A stretch of DNA of 64,000 nucleotides, taken from Artemia franciscana. Taxonomy: Eukaryota; Arthropoda; Branchiopoda; Anostraca; Artemiidae. Location of the stretch: contig NC_088873.1 of assembly GCF_032884065.1 (NCBI RefSeq), positions 21,875,558-21,939,557 of the forward strand, in the 5' to 3' direction. The notes under the pieces are model-generated. The model saw only the letters and a program-made list of their open reading frames with translations. It made no database searches and was not told the origin of the DNA. The first letter of the stretch is position 1. Every line of letters begins with the position of its first letter. The position numbers and the translations under genes were made by a program. Positions 47,691 through 60,130 of the stretch are shown piece by piece.

Positions 47691-48664
47691 TATTTGCACT
47701 TTTTGAAAAAAAATGGCTGTGGATTGTCAGTTTTGTATACATATACTGATAAATATTCCTTAAAGCTTTAATAATTTTTAAATTATTAAAGTTAAAAACG
47801 TTAAAACATTTTAAAGGTATTTTTTACTTATTTAAATAACAAAAAAATAACCGAGTCCTACTCAAAACGAGCAAAATTTGACACAAGTCGGGCTGACAAC
47901 CCACATGCCTTCTCAAGACCAGAAAATAATTTGCACTCTACTGAAAACGAATATATTCAAAATGTTTTCACTGTGTTTTTACTTGTTTAAAATGTTTTTA
48001 CTAGATATTTGAAGGGGAAATCCCCCCCCCCTTTCATTCCAAATACAGTGCGAGTGTCTGATGCCCTTTTTAAGAGTAACAAGAGACTGGAGGGCAAGCA
48101 GCCCTTCTCTCAAGCCTATTCGTTTTCCATACAGATCTAGCCAAAATTTTTATACATCTACTTTGTTCAGCATAGTAGAACGGTCCAGCAACTATATCCT
48201 TAGGTATATTATGCATTTCAACCCCACACAATTATCCAATTGGGCCATTATGTTTTAAAGCTAATTGCTGCTTTAAAATAAACCAAAATACGTTGTGTTC
48301 ATGGTTGCCAATAAGACACCTCTGTAATATATCGAGAACGTCAGGGGGTATGAAGTTGAAATTATCGGGGACATTACTATTAACATTTCGTACAATTCAA
48401 ATAAATAAAAAGCGTGTAAGTGTACCATGGTTGTCAAAGAGCATAGACAGAATCTTCTGGGAATGAAATTAAGTTTTATTTTTCTGGTCAACTTCAGGAG
48501 CAATAAAATTAAATTACAAATACGGTCTGGGTCAGGATTAAAAATTTGTTAAAAAAGTTTCTCCAATATAAAATGGAAATTCACAGTATGGATTCTTACT
48601 GAAGAAAACTGAAAAGATATACAATATTATTTTTTCCATGAAAAAGACTGTGTCAATGAAAAAC
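47242..48664 (+). repeat. Segmental duplication, left copy
   Basis: About 1.42 kb that recurs at 52,780-54,205 in the same orientation with only scattered differences (for example TTATTAGCGAAAAG against TTATTAGTGAAAAG, and a longer C-tract in the right copy). It contains part of R3, an R5 segment and a further R1/R3-like module at 48,055-48,240. No gene is seen. Confidence 0.85.
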
Positions 48665-48689
48665 GGACAGAAATTATTTTTAAAACTAT

Positions 48690-48888
48690 GTCCACAAGAC
48701 AAGTTTTTCAAAGAGAAGTAAAGAGCTCCATTAAGCCAAGAATTAGCAAATATAAAGTCAAATAATCTTCCAAGCGTAAAACTATCACGAATCACTATCA
48801 ATAAATAAATTAAACTTAAAAAGAACATAAACTGCAATAAATAGCCGAGTCAAATTCAAAACGAGCAAAAAGTAACATGACTTGGGCA
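48690..48888 (+). repeat. Segment repeated inverted at 54,658-54,836
   Basis: From CACAAGACAAGTTTTTCAAA to AACATGACTTGGGC. The inverted copy near 54.7 kb differs at about two positions over some 185 bases, while the direct counterpart at 54,232-54,420 is clearly more diverged. It directly precedes the R4 array. Confidence 0.75.
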
Positions 48889-48889
48889 T

Positions 48890-51315
48890 GACAGAACAAG
48901 TGTCACGAGGAGAAAAATCAGCGCACAAATTTCACAAGGAAAAAAAATCAATATGCAACAAGATTCAACAACGAAAATCAGCACGCAGCAAGCTCCACGA
49001 ACAACAATCAGCAAACAACAAAAACCATGAACAAAATCAGATTTGTGAGAATAAAAATCACTGTACATGTTTCACGAAAAGAAAAACTATCATGCAACAA
49101 GTTCCGTGAACAAAATCAGCACGAAACAAGTTCCACGAACGAAAATCAGCACGCAACAAGGTCCATAAACAAAATTAGTTTTACGAGAAAAAGAATCAAT
49201 GTACAAGCTTCATGATGAAAAAAATGAACATGGAATAAATTTCACGAATAAAAATTGGCACGCAACAAGTTCCTTGAACAAAATCAACACGCAACAAGTT
49301 CCATAAACAAAATCAGTTACATGAGTAGAATAATCAATGTAGAGGAAACATGAAGAGAAAAATGAATATGTAACATTTTTACGAACAAAACTCAGCAATC
49401 AACAGGTTCCACGAACAATAATCAACACGCAACATGTTCCATGAACAAAAATCTGCACGCAACAAGTTTCATGATTATAATCAATTTCACAAGGACAGAA
49501 AATCAATTAAAAAGTATCACGAACAAAAATCAACACGTAGCAAATTCCACGAACAAAAAATCAGTATGCAAGGGGTTGAACAAAATTATTTTCACGAGGA
49601 AAAAATGAATGTACAAGTTTCACGAAGAGAAATATCAAGTGGCAACAAGATTCACTAACAAAACTCAGGACGCAGCAATCTCCAGAGCAAAAGAATCAGG
49701 ACGCAAAGAGTTCCATGAAGAGTTACAAGCTATGCTTCGGACCATATGCTTGTTTTGTTTTGTTTATTAATATTAATATACCCATCTTTCTCTCAACAAA
49801 AAAAAAACTAGTTTCACAGGAAAAAAATCAACGTAAAAGCTTTACAGAGTGAAAAATCAAAGTGCAACAAATTTTACGAACAAATAACCATTATGCAACA
49901 GGTTGCACGAACAAACAATCGGCAGGTAATAGGTTCCCTGAGCAAAATTAGTTTCAAGAGGAGAAAAATTAAAGTAAAAGTTTTACAAAGAGAAAAATCA
50001 ATATGCAATAGGTTTTACGAACAAAAATCAGCAGAAAATAAGTTCCACGGACAAAAGTCAGTACCAGAGAAGTTCCAAGAACAAAAGCATTTTCACGAGG
50101 AGAAAAGTCAATGTATAATTTTCACGAAAAATCAGCATTCAAAAAGTTTCATGAACAAAAATCAGCACACGACAAGTTCTACAAACAAAAATCAGCAGGC
50201 AATGAGTTCCTTAGCAAAATAAGTTTCACAAGGAGAAAAATCAATTTACAACTTTCAAGAAGAGAAAAATCAAGATGCAATAAGTTTCACGAACAAAAAT
50301 TAGTACACAGCAAGTTCCACGAGCAAAATCAGTTTTACAACGAGAAAAATCAATGTACAAGTTTCACTTGGATAAAAATCAAGATATCAAGTTTCACGAA
50401 CAAAAATCGGCACACAACAACTTCCATGAACAAATATCAGAACGAAACAAGTTCTATGAACGAAATCAGTTTCACGAGGATAAAACGAATGTATCAGTTT
50501 CACAATGAGAAAAATCAGTATGCAAGAAGTCTCACGAACAAAAAAATCAGCACACAATAAGTTCCAGGAACAAAATCAGTTTTGCGAGGATAAAAAATCT
50601 GTGTACAAGTTTCACGTAGATAAAAAATCAACAGGCAACATGTTCCATAAACAATACATCAATTCGCAACAATTTCTATGAACAAAATCAGTTTCACGAG
50701 GAGAAAAAATCAATGTACAAGTTTCCCGAAGAAAAAAATCAAGATGCAAGAAGTTTCACAACAAAAATCAGCACGCGACAAGTTCCATGAACAAAAATCA
50801 GCACAAAACAAGTTCCAGGAACAAAACGAGTTTCCCGAGGAGAAGAATCGATATGCAACAAATTTCATGAATAAATAGCAGTATGCAGTATGCAACATAT
50901 TCCATGAACAAAACCAGTTTTATGATGAGAAAAGTCAATATACAAGTTTCACGAAGAGAAAATTCAACATGCAACAAGTTGCAAGCACAGGATTCAGCAC
51001 ACAACAAGTTCCACGAACATAGTACAGCGCGTAAAAAGTTCTTGAACAAAATTGGTTTCACAAGGAGAAAAATCAATGCAGAAGTTTCACGATGATAAAA
51101 TCAACATGTAACAAGTTTCACGAACAAAAAAAGTCCGGATACAACAAGTTCTACGAATAAAATCAACACGTAACAAGCTCCATGAACAGCATCAGCATAC
51201 AATAATTTCCATACATAAAATCAGATTCTTTAGAGAAAATCAATGTACAAGTTTCACGAAGAGAAAAATCAATAAGTAGCGTTTCACAAACAAAAAACAG
51301 CACGCAGCAAGTTCA
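48890..51315 (+). repeat. R4 minisatellite array, copy 1
   Basis: About 2.4 kb of units near 30 bases: AAAAATCAGCACGCAACAAG then TTCCACGAAC, alternating with TCAGTTTCACGAGGAG and ATCAATGTACAAGTTTCACG. The GTACAAGTTTCACG variant recurs every 110-170 bases, which indicates a higher-order unit. A short non-repeat gap lies at about 49,733-49,800. Frames up to 149 codons read through it (repeats of KFHEQKSA and similar) because the unit has few stops; I do not take them as genes. Confidence 0.85.
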
Positions 51316-51472
51316 GATAAAAACAATTTTTAGTTTATAATTTTACAAATGCTAGGAATCACTGGAAGAAACGCTAATGAGGATTTTTCCATGAAGTTTA
51401 AACGCTCAATTCTTGTGTAAATGAACATTTTTGCAGGAAAATGCTCGTAAGAATGTCATATGGGTGATAATC
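51316..51472 (+). repeat. Flank of R4 copy 1 shared with copy 2
   Basis: ATGCTAGGAATCACTGGAAG, AACGCTAATGAGGATTTTTC and TTTTGCAGGAAAATGCT correspond, inverted, to the sequence at about 60,905-61,150 next to the second R4 array. The homology shows that array plus flank form one longer repeat. Confidence 0.65.
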
Positions 51473-52779
51473 CAAACCAGAGCAAGCGGTCCCAACCACA
51501 AATCCACCACTAGGTAAGGGAGGTTCACCACCCAAGCTCTCCCCCCTTCTGGATCTGCCACTGACGACAGTCCAAAGTAGCCAAAAAAACTCGTTAAAAA
51601 TAAAACTGTTAAGTGAAAAAACACTACCATGTCTTGATTCAGGAATGGTAACCATTATCTAAATTAGTCTGAATAATAAATTAAACGGTTTGTTTCATGC
51701 CTTAGATATGAAATATCCCTACAAGAGTCCTTAAGATGACATTTTTGGCAACATGAGGAATATTTCCTAGTACCTTTCATCAATGGGTGCGTGTAGTAAT
51801 AGCGAAACTTGTGCTACAATACAAGTTCACGAAATACTTGGTTGTTCGAAGGATTTTTGTTCTGCTCAAGAAAATACTAAAGGATCCAGTGATACCAAGG
51901 CATCGAAAGGTGGGCTGATATTGAGTATTTTACCTTTTTAAGCGAATATTTATAATGCTTTTCACATCCAGTGGTCTTCTAAGCCAACTTTGCTTCCCAG
52001 TGTTCCCCCTGCTTAGGAATTTTGGAAGTTTAGACTTGAAATTGCGCATGAATTCCTAGTATAACTCATTAAAGGATTAGTCAACCCTTAGCTAACTAAA
52101 ATTTGCTTCAGGTAGTCAGTATTTTTTGGTAAAATTTTAGAAGAAGGTTTTTTGCCTATCCTGAGAAGCAGTTGAGGAAGGTGAGTAAAGCTTTCAGGTA
52201 TGAGCAGGGCAGTCACGTATAGGGGGTTACATCCCCCCTCAGTGTTTTTGGGCACTCAGTAGAATCGTGGTGCACCACGATTACACCGCCAAAATTTATT
52301 GTTCGACTACACAAAACTATGGAAGCACTGGTATGTCATCTACAGAAATCTCGAACTTGTTCGATAAAAGCAGCAGTTTTACCGGCTTCTGCTGTGATTT
52401 TACAGATGGTGCCACAATTTTCCATTTGGTTAAATAAATAGCAAAAAAAACTGACATGACGCATACCGGTTGGCATACGCATCATACACAATCTCGGTCG
52501 GCAAACACAGTGATTTACCTACTCGTCCAGTGATTTTACACATCGTATTCGAAATGGGCATTATACTAATTATTGATAAAACACTGTCAGTAAAAATGAC
52601 GTCAGTAATCCGTTCGTCAGTAACCAGAGCTTTTCTGCGAAAGTGCAAACTAAAAAGTGTTACGGACTCTTGAAGGGAATTCCAAGCAATTTTGAATTAC
52701 TCACCTGATATCCTGCCCTGGTGTTTTTGACGCCTCTAGGTTAGGGAGATCCACTGCGGTGAAACTTGAATTTATGTTA
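51473..52779. other. No recognised gene
   Basis: At 51,480-51,570 there is a scrap with AGGGAGGTTCACCACCC and CCCCCCTTCTGGATCTGCCA, a style that recurs in other C/G-tract elements of the window. Otherwise unique-looking sequence with frames up to 72 codons. A 20-base perfect palindrome is listed separately. Confidence 0.4.
52263..52282. repeat. Perfect 20-base palindrome
   Basis: AATCGTGGTGCACCACGATT reads the same on both strands. No neighbouring feature explains it; it may be chance or the centre of an old inverted repeat. Confidence 0.7.
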
Positions 52780-54205
52780 TGTTTCTGAGGACTATAGCCC
52801 CCCCCCCCCCAATAGCCCTCAGGGGGACGAGGGGCATATAAGGTGTATATAGAGAGGGTGATCTTACAAACTTCAGAAGGGGATCGTTGGATTGGTAATC
52901 AGAATTTCTAGTGCCCTTTTTCAGATTCAGAGTTATTAGAGAGTAGATACCCCCCACACCTCGTGCTTACCCTAAATGCGTCTAATAGAAATTTTGAGAT
53001 GGCCATTTGTTGTCATAGAAACTTCGAAAAAGGCTCATTCGGTTGGAAATTGAAATGGCTAATGCCCTTTTTATTAGTGAAAAGTGATTGGAGGACAACA
53101 TGCCTCCCCCCATGCCAATCAATCCCCAAAACACATCTAATCAAAATTTTCGATAGACATTTTGTTCAGTGTAGTTGGAAGGTCTGGAAATTATATCTTT
53201 GACAATCCTTATACCTTTTCAAGACCAGAACATTATTTGCACTTTTTGAAAAAAATGGCTGTGGATTGTCAGTTTTGTATACATATACTGATAAATATTC
53301 CTTAAAGCTTTAATAATTTTTAAATTATTAAAGTTAAAAACGTTAAAACATTTTAAAGGTATTTTTTACTTATTTAAATAACAAAAAAATAACCGAGTCC
53401 TACTCAAAACGAGCAAAATTTGACACAAGTCGGGCTGACAACCCACATGCCTTCTCAAGACCAGAAAATAATTTGCACTCTACTGAAAACGAATATATTC
53501 AAAATGTTTTCACTGTGTTTTTACTTGTTTAAAATGTTTTTACTAGATATTTGAAGGGGAAATCCCCCCCCTTTCACTCCAAATACAGTGCGAGTGTCTG
53601 ATGCCCTTTTTGAGAGTAACAAGAGACAGAAGGGCAAGCAGCCCTTCTCTCAACCCTATTCGTTTTCCATACAGATCTAGCCAAAATTTTTATACATCTA
53701 CTTTGTTCAGCATAGTAGAACGGTCCAGCAACTATATCCTTAGGTATATTATGCATTTCAACCCCACACAATTATCCAATCGGGCCATTATGTTTTAAAG
53801 CTAATTGCTGCTTTAAAATAAACCAAAATACGTTGTGTTCATGGTTGCCAATAAGACACCTCTGTAATATATCAAGAACGTCAGGGGGTATGAAGTTGAA
53901 ATTATCGGGGACATTGCTATTAACATTTCGTACAATTCAAATAAATAAAAAGAGTGTAAGTGTGCCATGGTTGTCAAAGAGCATAGACAGAATCTTCTGG
54001 GAATGAAATTAAGTTTTATTTTTCTGGTCAACTTCAGGAGCAATAAAATTAAATTACAAATACGGTCTGGGTCAGGATTAAAAATTTGTTAAAAAAGTTT
54101 CTCCAATATAAAATGGAAATTCACAGTATGGATTCTTACAGAAGAAAACTGAAAAGATATACAATATTATTTTTTCCATGAAAAAGACTATGTCAATGAA
54201 AAACG
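52780..54205 (+). repeat. Segmental duplication, right copy
   Basis: Direct copy of 47,242-48,664. The left border is sharp at TGTTTCTGAGGACTATAGC; on the right, close identity ends at AACAGAAATTATTTT and the following 200 bases are only moderately similar. Confidence 0.85.
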
Positions 54206-54231
54206 AACAGAAATTATTTTGAAAATTAATT

Positions 54232-54836
54232 CCACAAGACAAGTTTTTCAAAGAGAAGTAAAGAGCTCCATTAAGCCAATAATGAGCAGAAATAAAGTCA
54301 CTTAATCTTCCCAGCGTAATGCTACTACAAATCACAATAAATAAATAAATGAAACTCAAAATGAATAGAAATTACAATAAATAGCCGAGTAAAACTCAAA
54401 ATGAGCAGGAATTAACATGAGTAAGGCTGATAAACCCTATGCCTTCTCAAGACCAGAAAATAATTTGCGCTTTACTGAAAAGAAAATACGTTTGAAATGT
54501 AAGATTATCAAAACCTTAAGGGAAAAATTTCAATATATGTCAATTAAACTGACAATCCAATGTCATTTGTTTCTTTGTTTTTTGTTTTTTTTTCAGTACA
54601 TCGCAACTTGTGTTCCGGTCTACAGAAGGTATAAGGTTTATCAGCCCAAGTCATGTTACTTTTTGCTCGTTTTGAATTTGACTCGGCTATTTATTGCAGT
54701 TTATGTTCTTTTTAAGTTTAATTTATTTATTGATAGTGATTCGTGATAGTTTTACGCTTGGAAGATTATTTGACTTTATATTTGCTCATTCTTGGCTTAA
54801 TGGAGCTCTTTACTTTTCTTTGAAAAACTTGTCGTG
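54232..54836. repeat. Inverted repeat with arms of about 190-250 bases
   Basis: Left arm 54,232-54,485 and right arm 54,600-54,836 carry the same AAGAGCTCCATTAAGCCAA ... AGCCGAGT ... segment in opposite directions, with about 115 bases between them. The right arm is nearly identical to 48,695-48,887, more than it is to its own left arm. Confidence 0.7.
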
Positions 54837-54840
54837 AGGA

Positions 54841-56402
54841 AACTTTTTTAAATTAATTTATATAAATATGAAGGTAGTTCATCTCCTCTTCTTAACTAAA
54901 CTCTACAATACTTATATTTGTTGGATTTCATATTTGATTACTATGCTATGTAGGAATAATTGGCTGAACAGTTCGTTGCTTCCTACAACCAAATGCTTTT
55001 TTTTCGACTGTAAACCAACAGAATCGACCAACTTTCTATACATTCAAGGGTGAAATTTAGGAATGAAGGATTGCGGTGTAAGCACCTCTTTGAATTAAAT
55101 GAATATATATTTTCTAAGCGTAATGAAGCAGTAACTGTGCTATTATAGTGCGTCGTTCCGATGAGTGGACACACCAAATGATTACCGAACTAAGTACATA
55201 ATTAAAGTAGAACAACAAAACGTGTAAACTTAATGTTCGGTGCAGAGCCATATCCAGGCATAAGGGGGGGGGGGTTAGGATTCAAATAAACTGAACACAA
55301 ATATAAACCTGACATTTTGGGTGCAAGATTCCTCTTCTAAACTAGCTATGACAACAGTTTACATCCCGTTTTCGGAGTTAGCATTGTAACAAGGAAATCT
55401 TTATCTCAAAACCTTCAGAAACCTATTGATTGAACTTCCAGAGCAAGAGCTCGCCCTGGTTTCCCTGTGCAGGCTTCAGATTTCATGCAGTTGAACTGGT
55501 AATGACTTTAAAAAAAATCTGAATGCTTTGAAGCATGAATTTTGGTATTCTAGCGTTTAGTTCAGAAGAGGGAATAAACTCAACTGTTACCGAAAAGAAT
55601 ATTTGAATCTCTAAACCGAAATACGAACGAATGAAGGAAGAAGATGCTTAGTATTTAAGCATAAAAGTGCCAACATCTAATGTGAATCACGTCAAAACAT
55701 AAGAATTCACCTACAGTAGATTTGGCCCTGTAGATGGTGCGAGGCATTTTCGTGAATTGACGTTACGGGGGGTCGGGGTTAAGGCCCTCTGTCATTCGCA
55801 TATACTTCATCAGACGAGTGTAGGAGTTTTTTGGGGGAAGTGGAATTTTTGGAGGCCAGAAATTTAAATCAAATCATAAGTAGATTATATGGAAAATATT
55901 GCATATAGTAGGAATAGCTAGGATAGTCGCAATATTTTTGGTGAAAAACATTCACGGGAAGTATTAAAAACATAGCGATAGGTTAAATGCTACCATACCT
56001 ATATTATATAAGTTAATTTATTCTGAGCGAGTATTAAGGTACTGGATTTGGGGCTGAGCGACTTGTAAGAAATGCGTGAAATATACCAACAGTATAAGAA
56101 ATTATCTAAAAGGACTCCACTTAAAAGGGCTCACTTATTGAATGGGATCGGAAAAAAAGACCAACTACGAGATAGCCACGGCTAGTCAATATATTCACGA
56201 GATAGTAGCAACAGGTAGACTCCTATGATTTCCAGAATACTGTAAATGGGACATAAGACCTATCATTTTAAGAAAAAATCGTGGATTCTTGATTAAACGT
56301 ATGATTTTTCTTGATGGTAATGCATGCCTACATTTGTTTCTAGTAAATCAAGAAACAGTTCAAAAACTGAGATGGAAATCCTTCCAAGTCACCACTACCA
56401 CC
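54841..56402. other. No recognised gene
   Basis: Unique-looking AT-rich sequence. A 12-base G-tract stands at about 55,264-55,275 next to AGAGCCATATCCAGGCAT. No exon chain or RNA gene seen. Confidence 0.35.
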
Positions 56403-56727
56403 AGTGGCCTAATTTTGTCAAAAGACCGGGGGGGAAGAAGTTGGAGCTAATTCTCCTAAATTAAGTGAAAATGACAGTGAAAATTGAAAAATGAGCCATG
56501 TAGTAACATAAAGGTAAAGGCATACTAAAGAAAATTGACCCGCTTTCTTTGGATGCGTGTATTATGCAGGCTTATCTTACTTCTGGCAATATTTTTGAAG
56601 AAAATATATTTCAGCAGGGGGTGGGGGAAAACTGGGGTTGCCAGGGAGTTTAGAACTGAGATATAAGAGAAACAACTAAACCCCCCACCCTACCCCATAG
56701 CGAATTACGCCCCTAGCTACCACTCTG
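56403..56727. mobile_element. Possible small element with G/C-tract ends
   Basis: The left end CAGTGGCCTAATTTTGTCA and the right end, read on the other strand, AGGGGCGTAATTCGC, are similar terminal words, each next to a G- or C-tract. The interior has no coding frame. The pairing is short, so the borders and the class are uncertain. Confidence 0.3.
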
Positions 56728-57671
56728 GACCTCGTCCATCAGACTTTCATTAGTTGGACCCGTTAATGAAGCTCTACGCGGAAATTTTTTCGATCTAATC
56801 AAGAAGTTGAGAATCAGACAAAAGGGTTCTAAATCAGCCTAAATCCTAAAACATTTTATCCCAGAGAAACGCATTAGTTAGAACAACGACGGGTGATAGT
56901 GGTCAGGAAAGACGCGCCATTGGTCAGTTTTTTCTTATCAATAGTGATTTGTCTCGTTCCATCGGAGTCAATGACCCCTTATGGCCATGTTTGATCAGAT
57001 GTAACCAAAGTAAGAATTTGACAGGGGGGGGGGACGAAATTTGAGAAAGAAAAAATGGTTAAAAACAAATGAAAGGCAGAGTATATGAAAAATACAAGAT
57101 ATTATAGGAAGAACCCCCCAACCCCCAAAAAATCTTTAAGGATTTCAGTGGAATTACAAAAATTTTCCTAAATTTTCCTTTAATTTTCCTGTTATTTGCT
57201 GTTTTGACAAGTTTGACGCACCCCATTATAGCCCCCGTCAGAAAAGATACCTTTGAAATAAGTTCTTGTATAAGGGCGTGAGGCGTTGATTTTGGAGAGT
57301 GACGTAAAGCCTGGATGTTTGAATTTATGGATTCCCATCCATAGTACAACACTCAAAATTATCCCAAAAATATCTTTGGGCACAATTTCTATAGGCAATT
57401 CATGGTTTGGACTAGCTAAAATCAAGCTTATTGTTTTAAGCAGGATTAACTCCATAAGACATTCGCAATTAAAAAAAAAAAGTCCTGCAGATTCCGACAT
57501 GACCAAGTCGATTAAAAATACAGATAAAACATCAGCTTTTTTTGTTTAATTTCAGCCGGCCCCATGGGATGTTTTTATTATCACTATAGTTCTTATGTTA
57601 CCAGGGGAACTAATCAGTTTGGGTAGATGAATAAGTAACCTGGGAATTAGCCTGCAGATTATAGTAAATTG
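56728..57671. other. No recognised gene
   Basis: Overlapping frames of 87-104 codons lie on both strands at about 57,059-57,549. None has a motif I know and they contradict each other, so none is called. Confidence 0.35.
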
Positions 57672-57770
57672 CAAAAATCAAAGTTTTTTTTTTGAAAAGT
57701 AAAGATCGAAAAAATTAGCTTGCGCAAGATGTCAAGCCTTGAACGAACAGAAATTAACTTATGTGAGACA
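57672..57770 (+). repeat. Diverged R1 terminal hairpin arm
   Basis: GAAAAGTAAAGATCGA followed by GAACGAACAGAAATTAAC and TTATGTGAGA match the left arm of the R1 terminal hairpin in order. Confidence 0.45.
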
Positions 57771-58319
57771 TCATGCAGAACAGTATAAGAACCACGCCAA
57801 ATATAAGGTTGTCTTTCCGCTGATCAATCCCCCCCCCCCCGAAAGAAAAGGTTTACTTTTAATTTTCATTTTACTGAAAACATAAATATGTTCTCATTAA
57901 GTCTGTCTTTGCTTTATGACATTAATATTTGAATGTGGCTTTAAAAAGAAATCAGAAGATCCCTTCCCACATTGGGGCATCAATTAACAGATATTTTTTG
58001 GGTGGGGGGTGCAAAAAGGTAATTTCAGAAATTTAGAGGGGCAATTTTGTTGTTTTTTAATTTTTTCAATTAGTAGTACTTGAAATAGCCATTTAGCACC
58101 GTGTATTAAAAACTGAAAATGCGGAAGGAATGATATTTTCAAAATATATATGACACTAGAGTCTGATCTACTCCTAACACTTTATACATTACTACAAAGT
58201 GACTCAAACTTCAATCTTCCTGCCCAGGAGAACAGTCCTATAGCCACTGAGCACCGTACTGCAGTAACCATTATTATAAAAGCATTTATATTGGATACTA
58301 TTATACGCCAATTTCACTG

Positions 58320-58520
58320 ATGTACTTGAGATTGTCTTATTTTATTTAAGATAGGTTGTCATCTTGGGCGTGTTTTCCCCATTTTTCAAAAATTAAGATA
58401 ATTTTCTGATTTTCGTAGCTTTTGTTGGGTTTCTTTAGACCTGATGAAGTTTGTATGTTTGAACTCTATGTATAAAGTTGGTTCATTTTATGTATATATT
58501 ATAAGCAAAATTCCTTTCTT
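58320..58520 (+). repeat. Diverged R1 3' segment
   Basis: GTGTTTTCCCCATTTTTCAA, TTCGTAGCTTTTGTTGGGT, AGACCTGATGAAGTTTGTAT and AAGCAAAATTCC match the last 250 bases of R1 in order. Together with 57,672-57,770 it may be the remains of one copy. Confidence 0.5.
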
Positions 58521-58739
58521 TAAATACGATTCCAATTTCACAAATGTGCCATTGCCTTTGTTGTATATTCTCTCTGCCTTTTTTTCTTCATGCTTTGCCT
58601 TGTCCGTCAAACTCTTGCATTTTTTTTGAAGTTTCCAACACAACCTTGCGTTTGTTGGTTATTTTGGCGCCGAAGCCATTTATTATTTTTTTAGACGTGG
58701 TTATTATTTACTTTTTTGTGTTTTAGCGGTTTAAGAAGC

Positions 58740-58990
58740 AGTCATTAGATTTGTAATAGTTGTGACACTGGGAATAATACTAGTAGTAGATGTGGAATAG
58801 TAGTGTCAGTAGTAGTAGTAGCACCAGTACGAATAGTGGCAATAGGAGTAGTAGGAACAAAATTAATAGCATTAGGAATAGAATTAGTTGGAGGTGTAGC
58901 AGTGGGGTAGTAGCAGCAAGTGCAGAAAAATCAGTATTAGTGCTGGCAGTAGTCTTAGTTTGAGTAGTAGCAGTAGTAGACTTGATAGTG
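58740..58990 (+). repeat. Imperfect (TAG/GTA)n trinucleotide tract
   Basis: About 250 bases dominated by AGTAGTAGTAG-type triplets with many substitutions. A frame starting at 58,982 just after it gives Cys/Ser/Gly-rich sequence, which is typical of such repeats and not called as a gene. Confidence 0.7.
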
Positions 58991-59284
58991 GTGGGAGCAA
59001 TAGTTGGCTGTAGATTGTGTAGTAGCTGTGGATGTGTCAGCAGTGGCTATAGTTGTCGTTTATCGTTAACTCTACAGCAGTTAGTAGTGACAGCATTGTG
59101 GATTCCACAACACATATACCGTTGGATTCAACGACAGCCCTGTCCGTCATTCCGACAACAGTCTTGCTTGTCACGGGAGCCCTATCCCAACATTCCGACA
59201 ACAGCCAGCAGGTGCATGCTACGTCATAGGGAATGTTTACTTTTGCTTTGTTACATCATAGAGTAAGTTTTCTAAACAAAACAT

Positions 59285-59560
59285 GTGTTAATTCTTTGAA
59301 AAAAACTACAAGGGGCCCCGACAAATCTGGATTTCTCAGATTGTTACATAATAGAGAGTCCTTAAAAAACCTTTACCCCCCCCAATCAAGATTTCCTTGG
59401 GTTTCTCCTAATTTCGTTTTTTTTACTTGTGAGGACTAGAGCTTGTTTACTTCAGGATTTCTAAGGTCGCTACAAAATAGAGTCCTTAAAAACCTTCAGG
59501 GTCCCCGCTAAATCAAGATTTCCTTGGGTTTTACATAGTAGAGTCTTTTTTTAAATCTAC
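59285..59560 (+). repeat. Tandem repeat of about 130 bases
   Basis: Two to two and a half units with GTTACATAATAGAGAGTCC/GCTACAAAATAGAGTCC, TTAAAAACCTT and AATCAAGATTTCCTTGGGT. Confidence 0.55.
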
Positions 59561-59599
59561 GAAGGCCAGGGAAAAACCTTCAGGGCCAGCTAGTGGGGG

Positions 59600-59865
59600 A
59601 TCTTCAAGACATCGGACCCGAGATGTCAATTTCAGCAGTTGTCCCCAACCTAACCTAACCAACGGGGCCCTAGCACCCAATTTCATCGGGGGCCCTAACC
59701 TGACCTAACCACCGGAGGGCCCTAGCCACCATCTCAAACAGGGGCCCTAGCCATAGGGGACCCAAGCAATTATTTCAACCGGGGCATCCTAGGGACCTTA
59801 GCAGTCAAATCTAACGGAGGGTCCTAGCAGTCAATTTCAACGTGGCCCTAGCATCCAGTTTCACC
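59600..59865 (+). repeat. GC-rich minisatellite, about 30-40 base unit
   Basis: Around seven units built on GGGGCCCTAGCAGTCAATTT and CAACCTAACC. It is the most GC-rich part of the window. The CCTAACC words are too few and too irregular for a telomeric array. Confidence 0.6.
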
Positions 59866-60130
59866 TTCAAAACATTTTTCAAGACTTTTCAAGACGTTTT
59901 TTAAGCCATTCTTCTTCAAGACGTTTCTCAAGATGTTTCAAGACATTTTTGTTCAGGACGGTTTTTTCAAGACATTCCAAGCCATTTTTTAAGACAATTT
60001 TCTTCAATACCTTTTTCAAAACTTTTCAAGGCATTTCAAAACGTTTTCTAAGACATTTTTCTGTAAGGTGTTTTTTCGTAACGTTTCAAAATTTTTTAGA
60101 CACTTCTCAAGAAATTTCAAGATTCCTTTT
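59866..60130 (+). repeat. Minisatellite with TTCAAGACGTTTTT unit
   Basis: More than ten imperfect units of about 20-25 bases, each a variant of TTTCAAGACATTTTTC. One frame reads through with Phe-rich sequence and is not called. Confidence 0.65.

Noticed and set aside
50111-50560. 149-codon frame in R4 with repeated KFHEQKSA-like peptides as a repeat-protein gene
   Set aside because: The unit is a DNA minisatellite with irregular length; frames open in several phases and on both strands, with no start context, splice signals or constant peptide register.
48890-51315. R4 array as a CRISPR-like array
   Set aside because: The sequence is eukaryotic, the units are themselves variable and there are no unique spacers of constant length.
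48890-51315. Clustered heat-shock-type sites, because units contain TTCCACGAA
   Set aside because: The spacing between TTC and GAA is three bases, not the two of the heat shock element, and the word is simply part of the repeat.
57059-57549. Overlapping frames of 87-104 codons as a gene
   Set aside because: Frames on both strands compete, no motif is known, and no splice-consistent partner was found.
59640-59710. CCTAACC words as telomere-like repeats (also near 8,900)
   Set aside because: Only a few irregular copies; at 59.6 kb they are part of a GC-rich minisatellite and at 8.9 kb part of a hairpin MITE arm.
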